From assembly GCF_021917145.1 (NCBI RefSeq), contig NC_061068.1:8869724-8933723 (forward strand): a stretch of 64,000 nucleotides of DNA. Reading direction: 5' to 3'. The notes beneath the pieces are model-generated. The model saw only the letters and a list, made by a program, of their open reading frames with translations, was not told the origin of the DNA and made no database searches. This DNA comes from Hypomesus transpacificus. Lineage: Eukaryota; Chordata; Actinopteri; Osmeriformes; Osmeridae. Shown here in pieces: positions 1 through 14,234 of this stretch (within the stretch, counting starts at the first letter, position 1; each line of letters begins with the position of its first letter). Made by a program: the position numbers and the translations under genes.

Positions 1-3000
1 GGAACAACACAGGGAAAGCGCTAGAAGGGGCTAGACGGGGCTAATCAGGGCACGGCACTGCCTGCCTGTCTCTCACGCCATGCCCAAAAAATGCCAACCA
101 TCCATGTCATGGGGGATCAGGATCAAGAAGGCAGTGGCCAACGTCCCATAGAGATGTCCCCCACAGCAGGACGGATGTTCCCAGCCCCCAAAAGAGGATG
201 AGTCGCTCGGCAGCAGAGACCCTCCCCAAACATCCTTTACATCCTACATGTTCTCTTGGATCCTTTATTCAAAGAAGCCCAATGCATTTCATCAGTGTGT
301 GCGTTCACAGTCTGAAAGATAGGGATAAAGAATGTTATCGGCCTTCAGCTACTTTGAGATGGGGGGGGGAAGGCCAATCGCATTAGAAACTCTGTCACAA
401 TACCATTAGTCATCATGACTGTAGACGGCAGATTAGTACCTACTGCGTTTAAACAGATAGCCAGGCAGCCATCCATCACCACAGTGTCGGTGTGTACAGT
501 AAAGATGTGTGAGCCGGCCCAGTTGATTTCCTGTTCCGAGACACAGGCAAACACACTCCCAGCCTCTGTCAAACACAGCTGTGTGTTCCAGTGGAGGAGT
601 GCGCCATGTTGGAGGGCACCTCAGGGTTCCGAGGGTAATGAGGTTAGGCAGAGCCTGTCTTGGTTGTTCAACATCAGCATGTTCTAATATGTGCAGCACA
701 CATGCAGCAGCACTGAGGACATCAAAGGGCTGTGAAGCCATGGTCCTATTCCCTAGATCAATAGTGAGGTCATAAATTAAAGATCACCTCAGAGAAAGAA
801 AAGGCTTTGGAAGTCTTAGCTCCCTTTACAACCTCAAAATTCCAAGCGGCTCTGTAAAGTCTGCTGCTGGCCTTTCAGATTCTAAAGACGGGTCAGGATT
901 TGTAAGCTGATGGTTTCTATCTATTTCATCAGTGATTTCAGGAATTGGTTCTTCTAAAAAATCAACCACTGGTCAGTCCAAGCAAGATCATTAAAATGCA
1001 TTCACAATGTTTCTTATGCATGTTAGCTGTGTAGGAGCTTTCCTCTTCAGAGCTTCATGTTTGCTAAGTGCAGACAAAGCTGAATCGTCACTTCAATGCA
1101 AAGTCACACTATGACAAGAGGTCCATTTTGACAAACCAAGCGACCAGTCAGACATGCTGACCTGGGTAGCACCGTTCCACTGGGGGTTTCAACAGGACAC
1201 ACACACAGTTAAATCTAATGAATTTGAAAGATTGTAAGAGCACTGTGGTAATTACATACTTTAATTACCGGGCTTCTGCTGCCCTTGGTTGACCTCTGTG
1301 TAATTTATTACATTTTATTAGAGCTTCCTGAAGGCTTTGGTTTCTGAGAAAGAGAGAAAAGCTTTGTTCTGCCGTCACCCTGACAGGATTACGACCTGCT
1401 CTCTGTCGCTAATCATTACGGAGACAAGCTCAACCCCAAAAAAGGCCCAAAATTTGAGGGGTATTGTAAAGTAGAAAGTATTTTTTACTGCACCAAAAGA
1501 TAATGGGGGAGTGGTGTTCAGGTGTACCAAGTGTTAACAATGGTTTCCATGGAGTTTCGCTGTTGTGAACAGTGTCAAAGTCACAAAAAAAGTATTGACG
1601 TTTGAGTACTTTTGAAGCCAAGCGTCCGTTGCCTAGGCATCCTGGGGGTGTCATGGGAACTGAATTAGTGTGTTCTCTTCCACCTGAGCACTGAAATACA
1701 GGAACAGAGCTCGCTCAGCAGGACCACACACTTAATCCACCCCTCATAGCCAATCAGCACACAGGGACTCCAGTCCAATCAGAACTCTAATCAGAGGAGG
1801 GAGGATGTACGTGCTCTGCAGACATTAGTGAGGTTATGGAGGTTAAAGATTGGAGGGGGAGTAGAGGTTTACCACATGCTGCTATTGAGTGTAGGGCAGG
1901 GGCTGAAGACAGCGGCAGCAGGAGCAGGCATGGGAGCCTGATGCTCTGAGCGCTGCTATAACACCCAGCCAGAGAGCCATTTGTTAGATCATGCTAATCA
2001 GTGGAGTCACTCATTAAATCAGCCGGGTTGTGCTCGCTTAGTGATGTTCTTTTAATTAAAATCCGAAATGTGAAATGCTGGCGATCAAAAGGAAAGCTGG
2101 GCTTCGGAGAGCATATTAAAACGTCACGGGGGAATGTGGTGCTTGAAGTAGCAAGGGCTGAAACGTGAGCTAGGCTGTGGTGGGGTTCTGCTGCCTGCAT
2201 GGCAAAGCACCATCACCATGACGGGCAGGGGGGTGGAGATTACAACTGGAGATGGGGCAGGCTGTGTGTGTGTGTATGAACTGGGCCCATATGTCTTTAT
2301 GACCATAGGTAGTTTTTTTTCAGTGTTTCTGCTATCAGCACAGTTCCTCTTTTAGACCCCTCCCCCCCTCTCTCTCTCTCTGACCCCCCACAGGACTAAC
2401 GGCCGAGGCGTCCCTCCCCTGCTGCGTAAACCACTCCAACATCCCCCAGCGCCCGTCCCGCCCACCTCCCTGACAACTCCCACCCAAATCTTTACTGTCC
2501 GTAATGCCCAGATCCTCATCTGAACTTCTGATCTCTCAGGCCAATGCTCCCTCCCTATATGGACTGGAGCCTAAACAGCATGGTCTGATTGCACATGTAA
2601 TTATCTTAAGCTCCAATAATGCCGTCAGTCTCAGTACTGATTCAAAACAGTGGCTTGGGTCATTATCTAGGCGTATGTAAAACAAAGCAGGGCAGATTGG
2701 AGAAGATTGGTAACTTGGTACTGGACAATGGCCTTGGCTCCCAGCAGGGGGACAGGGTTCATGTGCTGGACCCATTGTTGAAAGACAGCTGCAGTATGAG
2801 ATTAAGCAAAAATGAACAAGAGCACTTCATATATCACAGCAAACCCACTCGGGTACTTTCTCTCCCTCGCTCTCTCATCCTGTCCCTCTCTCTCCGTCTC
2901 TGGGAGGGAGAGAGGGTTAACAGGGAGCATGTTCAAACACCCACACAACAGATATGCTGTTATCCATATCTGAACCATGTGAGGTCCATTAAATCTAGTC

Positions 3001-4433
3001 ATGCATATTCATTTCAGCTTCAGATGAAGATGTAAAAAATGTTTCCCCACCTTTCCCCAGTCTTTTGTGTGTGTGTGTGTAATTTGAGACCAGAAATATG
3101 CATACCGCTGTCATAGCAATCAAAACAATCAAGTATCATTACCCTGTATTTTAACCAACAGTGCAATCAAATGTCATTAACTAGCAGCGACTGCAAAAGA
3201 GCAAAGACAATAACAAGAGTGTCACAGCTAAACCCTGCCTCCATTCCTGCCCAGTATTTGGGCTGTCAGGGAAACAAGGAAAGGGACACTGACATGTCTT
3301 GAACCAAAGCATTTAATCCAGAGGCTTTCTGCCCTGTCCTCATCACCGTCAGTCTCTTTCCCCAGTCCTCTCCACAAGAACACACAGCATTCCAGAGATG
3401 TTTCCTTCTGATGAGAAAGGGCTCACAGGCAGAGGAGGAGAACATCTGAACAGTTCAGATCAATACATTAGCATATTAAAGGGAAGCTGCTGTCAGCGTA
3501 AAGAGGCATTAGCATACAGAGACGTGACCAAGCATAAGGTACACCGACTGAAGCTTCCGGATACTTATTGGATATGGATGTGGTGCTCAGTGTAAATACT
3601 GGTCACACAATGATGATATACAGTCACATATAAATCGATATAGTTGCTCAACAAACAAGGATATAAGGCTGATATCCCAGGGACAGATTACGTTTGTTCT
3701 AGACCTAAAAGGGATTTCCTGATGAATTTCCAATCTCTTATTTTGTTGGTGTGGCATAGAGCCAAGCTATATATTATAACATGTCTTATTTTGGTTAGGA
3801 CTGATCTGTGAAAGTTTTTACTGGCGATTTTTCCGAGGCTTCAAAAGTCATAAGTTTGGGAAGATGCAGTGAGTCCAAGACATCAGTCTAGAACCAATTT
3901 TAAGTTGACGCACAGACTGCATGTCACTCAAACTCCAAAAAAAGCATGATCTCAATCATATGGAATGGTTTATACAATTATTCAATGGCCATTACTGAGC
4001 AACCAAACAGCTGGGTATCAGGTTGATGCCCATTCTTAACACGATGTAACCAAACCTGGATGGCACCACCTCCAACCTGGCATGCTCCCAGAAAAACCCA
4101 TCTGTCCAGGAAGCTGGAGGGCTCGTATCATTATCATACCACCCTATCAGGGGGTATTAACAGAAGGACACAGACCCAGACAGAGTCCGCTCAACACCCA
4201 TCCCATTGTCTGTTGGGATAGTGGGGGACAATACAGGACGGCCCAGCGATATGTGCACACGCCACCAGGCCTCACCCCAGCCATGCACCAGCAGACCTAA
4301 TCCAAAACGCTGACCCCCCCCCCCTCCCCTCCACTCTACCAAACACTGGGATGATGTCATCTCCCCCTTTTCTGCTTCACTCATCCAGATAGCCAGGCCA
4401 ACAAAGCAGAAAGAAAGAGTTACAGGGTGAGGG

Positions 4434-4690
<257 letters not shown>

Positions 4691-7184
4691 AAAGAGAAAG
4701 AAAGATAGTTTCACAAAGAACACAGAAAAGCAGCCAGTGGCAGGGAACCAGATACCCTCTTGACACACCGGTGTCACAAATCAAAGGGTTTAGAAAACAA
4801 ACCTATCATCCTTTCCTTAGCTTCACTCTGCTACCTAAAGGCTCCAGAAGAGTGCTGATGCTGCCCATCAAATGTCAACAATTGCTTTTTTACTTACAGA
4901 ATAAAAAAACTCTTATGAAATGAAAATAAAGTTTTTTATTAGGTAAGCTATTATAATGTGGGAGATGAGCCTCATCCTCTTTCTAATGGTTATTTTCTGT
5001 GCCAAAATAATAATTACATAGTTAATGCATAGCCATGACCAACAACAAATATTATAATAATTACATTGTTATTGCATAGCATGTAGGATGAATACATGGA
5101 GCCAATAGTGTTCTTTTAACATAGGCAGCCTCCTATACATAAAGGTCAACGTAGAGTCAGCCAGTAAGACAAGTCACTAATAAACTGTCTTGCAGAAAAA
5201 ACGGCTATAGTCCGATACTTCACTGGAGAGGGGACAGTTGGCTCCGGAGTAGCCCTGTTGCACTTTAGAACTTTATGCACTGCCCCTCCCCCGCATCTTC
5301 CCTCCACAAAGGGAACTCCCCCCCCCCCCCCATGTCCCCACCCACCAGGAATTTCTCAAGCATTGCTGGGGTCACCATGACAACTTGGTGCTTAACAAAG
5401 CATTTCTCTTAGGCATTCTTCTTTTCACAGGGGAGGGAGAGAGAGGGAACAACAGTCAAAAGAGGGGGGGGGGGGAGAAAGAGGGTGGAGGAGCTTGAAA
5501 GGGGCAGTGGAGAGGTTGCAAGGGTGAGAACGGCGGACACAGGAAGAGAGAGGAGTAGGGGATGGGTGACAGGCGAATGAAAAAAGAGTGGAGAGGACAG
5601 AGGATCAAGGTGATAGGTGATGTTAAAGGGAAAAGAAGAGAAAGAGGAGAGGAACACGGCCAGCAACATTCCAAGTGGGGCTGAGTGTGTGACTAATGCC
5701 TTTTGGGGGTGCTTGGAGGGGGCCTATTACAGGAAATCACTCAAGTCCAACATGTCCAGACTCAAGAGACCCGACAGGTACACTCAAACATACAAGCTAC
5801 TTTACTACCACCCCTTTTAAGGTTGAAGGGGTGTCTATAAACCTTGTGTTTAGAAAAGGCTCTCCATTTCCCCATTTCATCCAAATATAACGGAGCCATG
5901 GAGACAGAAAGGTTCAATGTAAAGTTAAGAAAAGGTTAGGCTAAATGTATCTTTGTAGAGAGACATACCTCCTCCAGTACAGCCATCCCTTTCCCTGGTC
6001 TATGTTACAGAGAATGATTATACAGACCCTGACAGAGAAGAACCACACAGACAGAGCAGTCTTAATAGACCGGAATGTCATTACGCAGTCTGGGACTGGC
6101 TTGGTGCTGATCTCCATGTGATGAACGAGAGTGGATGCTTCAGTCCTCTATTGAAATTCCACTCATGTGCTGATCTTATGTTATGCAAGGTTGAGGACAG
6201 TGGGAAAATGGACAACTTACAAAACCCCCTTCAGCTAAGGAAGGTTTGCCTGCTTCCGTGTGTGAGGTTGGGACAGTTGACAACTGTTGTACATTCAAAT
6301 CCCCAATATTCAAAACAAGCTTTATATAGGTTGCCTTTAGTGTTGGCTACTCTAACAAAAATCGAATGGCACAATTAGGGAGTGTTTACATGGTGTGAAA
6401 GAATTACTGCATGTGAGCTGAAGTTCTTCAAGATCTGAAAGAGATAGCAATTACCCTGAAATAATGAATCACTACATTTAGTAAATCAGCATGTCAACCC
6501 AAACTGTTGCTCAGTCTTAATCTGTCTCAGCCATTTAAAATCAATAATTAAGACTAAGTTGATTTGGTTAGTAGACAATGGATAACCAATAGCCATTCAT
6601 AAAGTGAGTGAGTTCAGGGGTTACCAGTGATGGAGAAAGTTGTCAAAATAGAGCAGAGAAACTGACTTTCTTGTGGAATAGCTTCTGTCTTCTAGATTGA
6701 CTGCTGACATTTCCAGTGATTGACTCCCCTCTGGTCAGACAGCAGAGGAGAGAAAATGTCTAACTCACAAACATATCATTTGTGAGCTTCTACACAACTT
6801 GCAGTGTGATGAGAGGTAAAGCTGCCATTATTAGCAGAGTGGAAGTGTTGAAATGTTGTAACCTCAGAGCTGGTGAATGCTGTATGGGTAGGACCGGGTG
6901 TTTGGGGTTTATTTTTACACTTTTGAACGTTCAGAAAATACCTACATTTAAATCAAAAAAGTATTTGAAGGATAGGAGGAATGTCATACAATCCTCACCA
7001 TCAAATGCAAACCCAATCTCCTTCACTCAAACTCTCAAACACACACACGATTATGCAAGCTCACGCTTACAGTAGATCCAACCAGCACTGTGTCAACTTC
7101 GAAATGACACAGCCAGGATTCATTCACATCTAAACTAATCCTACAGACGCCCGCAATCTTGCCAGCATAAAGCGTGACCAGCAT

Positions 7185-7320
7185 CCTCATCAGGACTGTT
7201 GCTGCTGGGGCTGTGTCTGCTCTGAGCGGCCCCTCATCAGGACTGTTGCTGCTGGGGCTGTCTGCTCTGAGCGACCCCTCATCAGGACTGTTACTGCTGG
7301 GGCTGTGTCTGCTCTGAGCG
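7185..7320. repeat. Three-copy minisatellite, about 45-47 bp period
   Basis: Three imperfect tandem copies, each starting CCTCATCAGGACTGTT and ending near GTCTGCTCTGAGCG, begin at about 7185, 7232 and 7277. The middle copy lacks a GT. It is intronic in celsr1, and the minus-strand frame with repeated SSNSPDEG is a by-product. Confidence 0.93.
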
Positions 7321-9613
7321 CCCACTCCACAGCTCCTCCACGGCACACGGAGGACAGTCCCACCAAACTGTAATAAAGCGTTTTTACAATCCTAATCTTT
7401 CCATCTGCAATAATCCAAGGATTTGTAATCCCACAGTCAGCGATACAAAGCGTCTAATCCAGGCCATTAGCTGTGGGTCTCCTGTGTCTGATCATTGGCA
7501 AGCATAAATGACACTGCACCATGGCAGTAAATCGAGCTCCCTAACTAACTAAAACCAGGATTATTCTGGTGTATAACCACATATACACATCCCACAGAGG
7601 GACACAGAAGGTGTGAGGCAGATCTATCCTGCCAAGCATGTTTAGTCAATGTTAGTATGAGAGGAGACCATTACAAATGTCTAACTCTTAGCCAGTATTC
7701 TCCTGCGCCTTTACTTTTTCAATACAATGTTTTTGTGGATTAGTGCATATTTTAATCATAGTCAAACTCTTGTCTATATTCCAGCATTAATCATCCATCA
7801 TAAGGGCTTACAGAAGGGGGAATACAAAACGAAGGATAATGGGAAGACTTGGGAGTCCCTTAAGGGAGGAGCCATTTTTAAATTGGGGTCAACATACGAG
7901 AGGCAACCGTTGTCTTTGCCTTTCCATCTTCTCTCACTGACTCCCTCCACCTCCCTCCCTCCCACCAGGTCCCTCTGTGCCTTCCCTAGTCCCTCCCAAT
8001 GCATGACTTCGTCCATACAGTATCTCTGCATTTTCAAGTTCAGTCCATCTAACACTCACGTGACGTTACCTCCCTCTCCCTCTTTCTTTCCATTCTCCCT
8101 CCTTTATCCTTTCCATCTCCCTCCCTCCCCCGTAGGGCTGCTGACACACATACCCCAGCAGGTGCAGGCCGCACTGAGAAGCAGGCCCTCTAATTGGTCC
8201 TCAGTACAGTCACAGCTGTTGCCCCCAACCAGGGCCTAGCATGAGTTCCTGGGACGGCCTCGGAATCGACTGCTCGCCATTGTTTCCTAGGAAGAGAAGC
8301 AGCCATCTCATCTGTCACCAGGGGACTCCTCCTCTAAGGAGCCTCGAGGGAGACCAGGTCGTAAAACCAACCAAGAAAACAAAGCACGTTATAATAAATA
8401 CCCAAGCTAACCTTAGCGTCTGGCACTCAGAACTAACTACAGGGCTATGCACCCCTAGGTGAAACTACACCCCCACTCACAAATACCGCTTTAGTCGGAA
8501 TAGGAAAAACGTTACTTATCTTTTAAACTAAATGTTTTAACATGCTTCCAGTTTAATCACTAGATTAAACACTCATGTATGCAGTGCTGCTGCTGGTTCA
8601 CGTATAATTAAAAGCAAGGTCACAGAGGAGCAAGCTCTATGGTGACTCACGCTGTCTCACAAACAAGCTCCCACATAAAGGCCACAAATCTTTCTTTCCC
8701 AGGAGCAATTCAAGTTCAGTCACATTGTTGGAGCAAATAAAGTGCTCTGTAATTTTTGCTGACAGCTTAAATTGGAAGAGCACAAGGCACACTCAATTTA
8801 AGAAACATGGGTTAGGTAATGTTAGCTGGAACCCAAATGGTCCTTTATCCTTCTCCAAATGGTTATTAATTGAACAAACTGCTGTTTTCTATTGCAGTTC
8901 ACACTACATGTGTGTACTGTACAATGTATCATTACCTACAGGACCCCTATCTAAGTTGAAGTAGACGTAAACAATACACAAACTCTATTAGAGAAATCAA
9001 TCCTGGGAGTAATCATATAAATCACCTATTAAAACAGACCATCATTTAATTAAATCTTTCATTTTGCCACAAAATGGGGGGTTTATGTTGGGCAATTATG
9101 GGGAACGATCTGTCAGCCCACTGGAGTGCTGCTCCCTCAGGAGCCAGCCATCCTACTGCAGACATGCTCAAACGAACACCTATCTACATTCATGACAACA
9201 GACTGATCTAAATCAGCCTGGTAGGAAGGTGTAATGAAGCCTTCTGGTTCATTTCAAAACCAACAGAGCACTACAGACTACAACACAGGCTAATCAAACC
9301 ACAATCATCCAGAGATATAGTATTGGGGACAGACATTTCTTCAAAGCACCCGAGTGACTACTCACGCTAAATTAAATATTTTTGTTGTGGTTTACAAAGA
9401 TCATGCACTGAATGTTAATCTCTCACTTCGTTACAAAATCAATAAAGATGCAAAAATGAAAGCCTGAAGATACTCGAACATATAATTGTGCCATGAGTAA
9501 CATCTCATTAAATGAGAAACTCCCTACAGCCTTAGGACACTGAACTATTCATGCATGAAGGACACAGGCCTAGAAGGACAATTCCAGGCACATAAGGAAG
9601 TAATGGTTCTTAC

Positions 9614-12600
9614 CTGACACAGAGATCTTCATTGAGGCCTCCAGGGGTCGGTTGTTGTCCAGGGCTTGGCTCAGCCGGATCTCCCCCGTACTCTGGTTCA
9701 GGATAACCAGATTCAACTCGTTCCCAGTTTCAAAGCTGTACTGGAGCTGATCGGAGGTATCCGGGTCATGCGCTGGGATGCGCCCAATTACCCCGGTAGG
9801 AAAGCTGCTGGATTTGTCAGTGACGTAGTTATTGAAAATAATCTGGAAGTTCTTGAGCACGGGAACGTTGTCATTCTTGTCAACAAGCTTTATGTGGATA
9901 GTAGCTCGGCTGACTAGTGGGGCGGAGGTGGCCTGGACCACAATGATGTACTCAGGCTGTGTCTCATAGTCCAGATCAGTCAGTGCGGTCAGTTCTCCAG
10001 AGAAGATATCCAACTGAAAGACTTCTGGAATGTTCCCCTCCACGATCTGGTACATAATCTGGGCGTTGCTTCCCTCGTCCGGGTCAGAAGCAGATATGTG
10101 AGCTACCACCAGACCAATGGGGCTGTTCTCCTCCACCATTATGTCAAACTCATCTTTCTCAAAAACAGGAGGGTTGTCATTTACGTCCAGGATGCTCACC
10201 TGTATATCTACTGAGGTCCTGAGGGCGGGAACTCCCTTATCCACCGCGAAGGCCTGTAGGTTGTAGATGGGCATGTTTTCACGGTCAAGCCGACGTAGGG
10301 AGCGTACAATGCCTGAGGTGGACTCAATGATGAAATCTCCATCCCCATCCTCTCCACCCTGGAAGGTGTAAAAGACGCGACCATTGAGGCCCGAGTCTCG
10401 ATCTGTTGCAGAGACCTGGACCACGCTGGTGAACACGGGCACGTCCTCCATCACAGTGCCGAGGTAATGATCCCGGAGGAACCGAGGGGAGTTGTCATTC
10501 ACGTCATTGACCAGGATCTCCAGGTAGGTCGTGTCAGACTTCTGTGGGATGCCGTTGTCCTTGGCTGTGATGGCTAGAGTGTAGGACACCTGGTCTTCGT
10601 AGTCCAGCTCCATCTGGGTGGTGACAGCGCCAGTGTCTGGGTCAATGTTGAACTGTGGGATGCTGTCATCCATGAAGTAGGTTATGCGAGCATTCTCGCC
10701 AGTGTCTTCGTCTGTGGCACTGATCACCACCACGGTGGTGCCCGTGGGCCTGTCCTCATTGATGTTGACGGTGTAGTGGGAGCTCTGGAACACTGGCCGG
10801 TGGGTGTTGGCGTCAGTGACGTTGACAAACACCTTGGCGGTGTCGAATCGGGTGCCGTCAGACGCGGCGACGCTGAGGACGTACTGCCGCTCCAGTTTGT
10901 AGTCAAGAGGCAGCGCCAGGGTGATGAGACCACCTCCACTCTGGCTTGTGATTGAGAACCTGTTCCGGGTGTTACCACTGGAGATCTGGTAAGTCACCAC
11001 GCTGTTAATGTCCTGGTCGACAGCAGACACAGTCACAACACTGGTCCCCACAGAAGCGTCCTCATTAAGACGCATGTAGTAGGCCTTCTGGGTGAATTCA
11101 GGGTTGTTGTCATTGACATCCAGGATGGTCATGCTAATGCTAGCTGAGGAGGACATGACTGGGTGGCCATGGTCACGGGCCTCCACACCAAAGTTGTAAT
11201 AGTCCACACTCTCTCTGTCCAGTTCAGCCGCTACAACTATCCACCCTGTGCTGTTATTGATGGAGAAGGGGAAGTTGGGTGTGGTCTCAGTGAGGCGGTA
11301 CTCCAATCTGGAGTTGTCACCTGAGTCTGCGTCCACAGCCTGAATGTGGATGATGGAGTAACCGACTGGAACATTCTCTAGCACAGTGGCCTGGAAGGGG
11401 GTGCTGACGAAAATGGGCGCATTGTCATTGACATCCAGCACCTGCACCGTGACCAGGCCGCTGATGTTGGAGAGCGGAGGGCGCCCCCCATCCTGGGCAC
11501 GGATTCGTAGCGTGTACTCCTTGTTAGCCTCATAGTCCAGCTGGCTTACCAGGTCCATCTTCCCCGTCTGGGCATCAATGTAGAACTGGCCCCTGGTATT
11601 ACCACTCATAATGCTAAAGTGGACCACAGCATTACTCCCCCTGTCCTGGTCAGTGGCAGTCACCTGGAGAATCTCCGTGTTGGGTGCCATGTCTTCTGGC
11701 ACTTGGACCACGTAGCGCTTTTCGCTAAACTGCGGTGCATTGTCGTTGTCGTCTTCTACAATGATGTGAACTGTGGCCGTGGCACTACGGGGACCAGGGT
11801 CACGACCTTGGTCGTTTGCCTCAACCAATAGCATGTAGGCCTCCACTTCTTCCCTGTCTACCGGACCTTTGGTGCGGATCACCCCAGATCTTGGGTCAAT
11901 CTCAAACACATCATTAGAGCCGTTGCTGTTGAGGACATGGTAGAGGATGTTACCGTTGACTGGGGCATCCCCGTCTGTGGCTCTGACTGTCAGCACCTCA
12001 TAACCAATCTCTAGGTTCTCCCTTACACTCTCCTTGTAGTCCTGTTGCTCAAACACAGGGCTGTGGTCATTGGTGTCACTGACTGTGATGGTAAGGGTGG
12101 CCATGGCCGTACGGCGGGGTGTGCCATGGTCAACAGCGGTCACACGGAACACGTGCGTGTCTTTAGTCTCCCTGTCTAGTATCTCCACTGTTGAGACAGA
12201 ACCACTGACTGGGTCCACAGCAAATAGGTTGTTGGAACGACTATCAAAAAGAGCCTCGATAAAATACTCGAGTCTGCCCGCCTCTCCCTCATCCACGTCC
12301 ACTGCTTTCAAAACAACAACTGGAGTTCCGGCAGGCTTATTTTCAGGCACAGCAACTTGGTACATGGGAGGTTGGAACTGGGGGCTACTGTTGATGCTCC
12401 TCTTTCTCCTGCTAACAATGCCTGAGTCAGACAGGGCCGCCCTCTCCAGTAACTTTCTCAAGTGGCCCTGTCCAAAAGAGCCCTGACCTATTCGCATGTG
12501 GATGGAAATACTCGTTACTTCGGCCACCTTTCCAGTTCTAGCGAATTGGTTACACTGTAGGTCTAACTCCAGAAGTGTGTCCCGCTTCCAACACAGCTTC

Positions 12601-13169
12601 TCAGACACAAACAGTTCCCCCTCTGAGAAGTAAAACTCCGGACTCCTTGTCACTTTGCAGAGCGTTTTACTGTGGGAGCCCGGTAGAAGGTCACATATAC
12701 GGAATAGGGGAGTATCAGCCTCGTGGCATTCTGGATGATGATTTAGAGGATTCAATAAACTAATTATCTCTAAATCCCAATTCGATTTTCTTTTGTGTTT
12801 ATGTGAACAATTCCTGCCGTGAACATGTATATCATACTGGCTTGTAAGGAGGTGCCTGGACCGTGGTGGGGCATTATTCATGCAATCTACAACAGTATAG
12901 ACTGTGAAAGGGTTGGAGCGGAGCGCGGCACAATCTATTTTGTCCGAAACGAACACAATACCCGCCGCCGCATCAGTTTCAATGAAGGTCTTTGAGAATT
13001 TAGGAGCGATTACCTGATCCAAAGTGCACGCTCCTCTCTGTTGCACACTTGATATCACAGTCCTCGGCTCCGCATCCTCACTGATGTGAATAATGTAGCA
13101 ATCCGACGGCGAAATTAGTTTTAACCACCCCAAAATGATAAACAACAAATCCCACTTATTGACGGGCAT
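9614..13169 (-). CDS. celsr1: Celsr1 cadherin EGF LAG seven-pass receptor, first coding exon
   Basis: One 3556-nt exon encodes about 1185 residues, from ATG at 13169 to a GTAAGA donor just below 9614. Celsr (Flamingo) proteins are adhesion GPCRs of planar cell polarity, acting at cell junctions by homophilic cadherin contacts and with Frizzled and Vangl. A hydrophobic N-terminus (residues about 8-20) suits a signal peptide. An RRKRS basic site ends the pre-cadherin region, followed by nine cadherin repeats. The linkers read DTNDHSP, DDNDNAP, DVNDNAP, DVNDNNP, DANTHRP, DVNDNSP, DVNDNPP and DKNDNVP. The degenerate DANTHRP linker, and the sequence overall, match vertebrate CELSR1 better than CELSR2 or CELSR3. 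EGF, laminin-G, HormR, GAIN and 7TM exons would lie off the left edge. Which teleost paralog (1a or 1b) cannot be told. The frame runs past the donor to 9570, but that tail is intronic. Confidence 0.95.
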
Positions 13170-14199
13170 TGCTTCTCGGTAGTGTTCACCAGGTTTTAAA
13201 GTAACTACAACCGCCTTCCACTTAAACTTTCCGTCTTGTTGTCATTCCCTTTTGAAGTGGCGTGTCCATGCTTTAACTGCTCCACAGAGTATAATCCAAT
13301 TGAACTGTGAGAGAACCCGCAGTCACCTTGCCAAATCTTCTCGCGTATAAACACGCCAACACCTCCACTCAATACGCTTGAATGATAAAAATGGCTCCGA
13401 CTACCCCTGCGCCTTCAGGCTTCTCATTATCATAAACCTGTTTCAGTGTATGCAAGCGAGTGAGACTGAGAGCGAGCACGCGCGTGTGCGTGTGTAAAGA
13501 GTGAGCAGAGGGGGTGTGCAGCGGGACATGGGCCGCCCTCAGAGACCACTGAACTGAGTTCTCAACAGATGTTGAAATGTTGTTCCCTGAATATTACTGC
13601 CTCAAATATAGTCTAGTCTTGAATATTAAGTTTAGATTCAATGACAGTTCCTTGACATTGAAATTAGGTAAATAAGTGAAAAAATGTGCTTTAAACCCCA
13701 ACTAATATAGACTGAATGTGTTTACTATATATCTACTATACATCCTCAAGGAAGAGCAGTTTCATATTTCACTGACAAGTCCTCAATAAAAGGTATGCTT
13801 CGTTACCTCATAGTGATCAAATTGCACCATCATCTTCAGTAAAACTGCACACATTTTGTAATGGTCTTTTTCCTGACATATCTGCTCATGCCAAAGGAAT
13901 CTTTTATCCTCCCCATTCAGATAACATACCATATGTAACTCTAACTGAGCAATAAGACAAGCTTGTTAGAATAATTCTCAGGTTTGTACAGAGTTGTTTT
14001 GCTACCATCCTGTCATATTTTGTAATATAGACATTTCATATTTGTGATTTCTGGTTACTTTTGATAGAGTTAATAAGCAGACATATATAATGTGGTCCCT
14101 GCAGAAAAGCTAAATCAACTGAAACACAAACTAGATTTGTTTGGTTTTGCTGTCCCCTGCTGGTGAGTAAGCATTACTGCAGCAATAGACTTCCAAATA
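13170..14199. other. celsr1 5' flank and spacer to capzb 3' end
   Basis: About 1 kb between the celsr1 start codon and the capzb 3' end; both genes are on the minus strand in tandem. The celsr1 5' UTR and promoter should lie at about 13.17-13.55 kb, where CpGs are more frequent (for example around 13480). No TATA box was identified with confidence. The remainder (13.56-14.2 kb) is AT-rich and I see nothing specific in it. Confidence 0.55.
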
Positions 14200-14228
14200 A
14201 AACGAGATGAATGTAGCTTTTTACTGTT

Positions 14229-14234
14229 TTTATT
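14229..14234 (-). terminator. capzb: capzb polyadenylation signal
   Basis: The plus strand reads TTTATT, that is AATAAA on the minus strand. It lies about 1.06 kb beyond the capzb beta2 stop codon and would define a long 3' UTR (about 14.2-15.29 kb) carrying (GA)n tracts and a 30-bp direct duplication near 14582-14643. Site choice is inferred. Confidence 0.5.

Noticed and set aside
9570-9613. C-terminal extension of the celsr1 exon 1 frame
   Set aside because: Sequence after the GTAAGA donor does not resemble Celsr proteins; it is intron.
9666-12763. Plus-strand open frames (up to 138 residues) opposite celsr1
   Set aside because: Antisense shadows of the large celsr1 exon, with no own family features.
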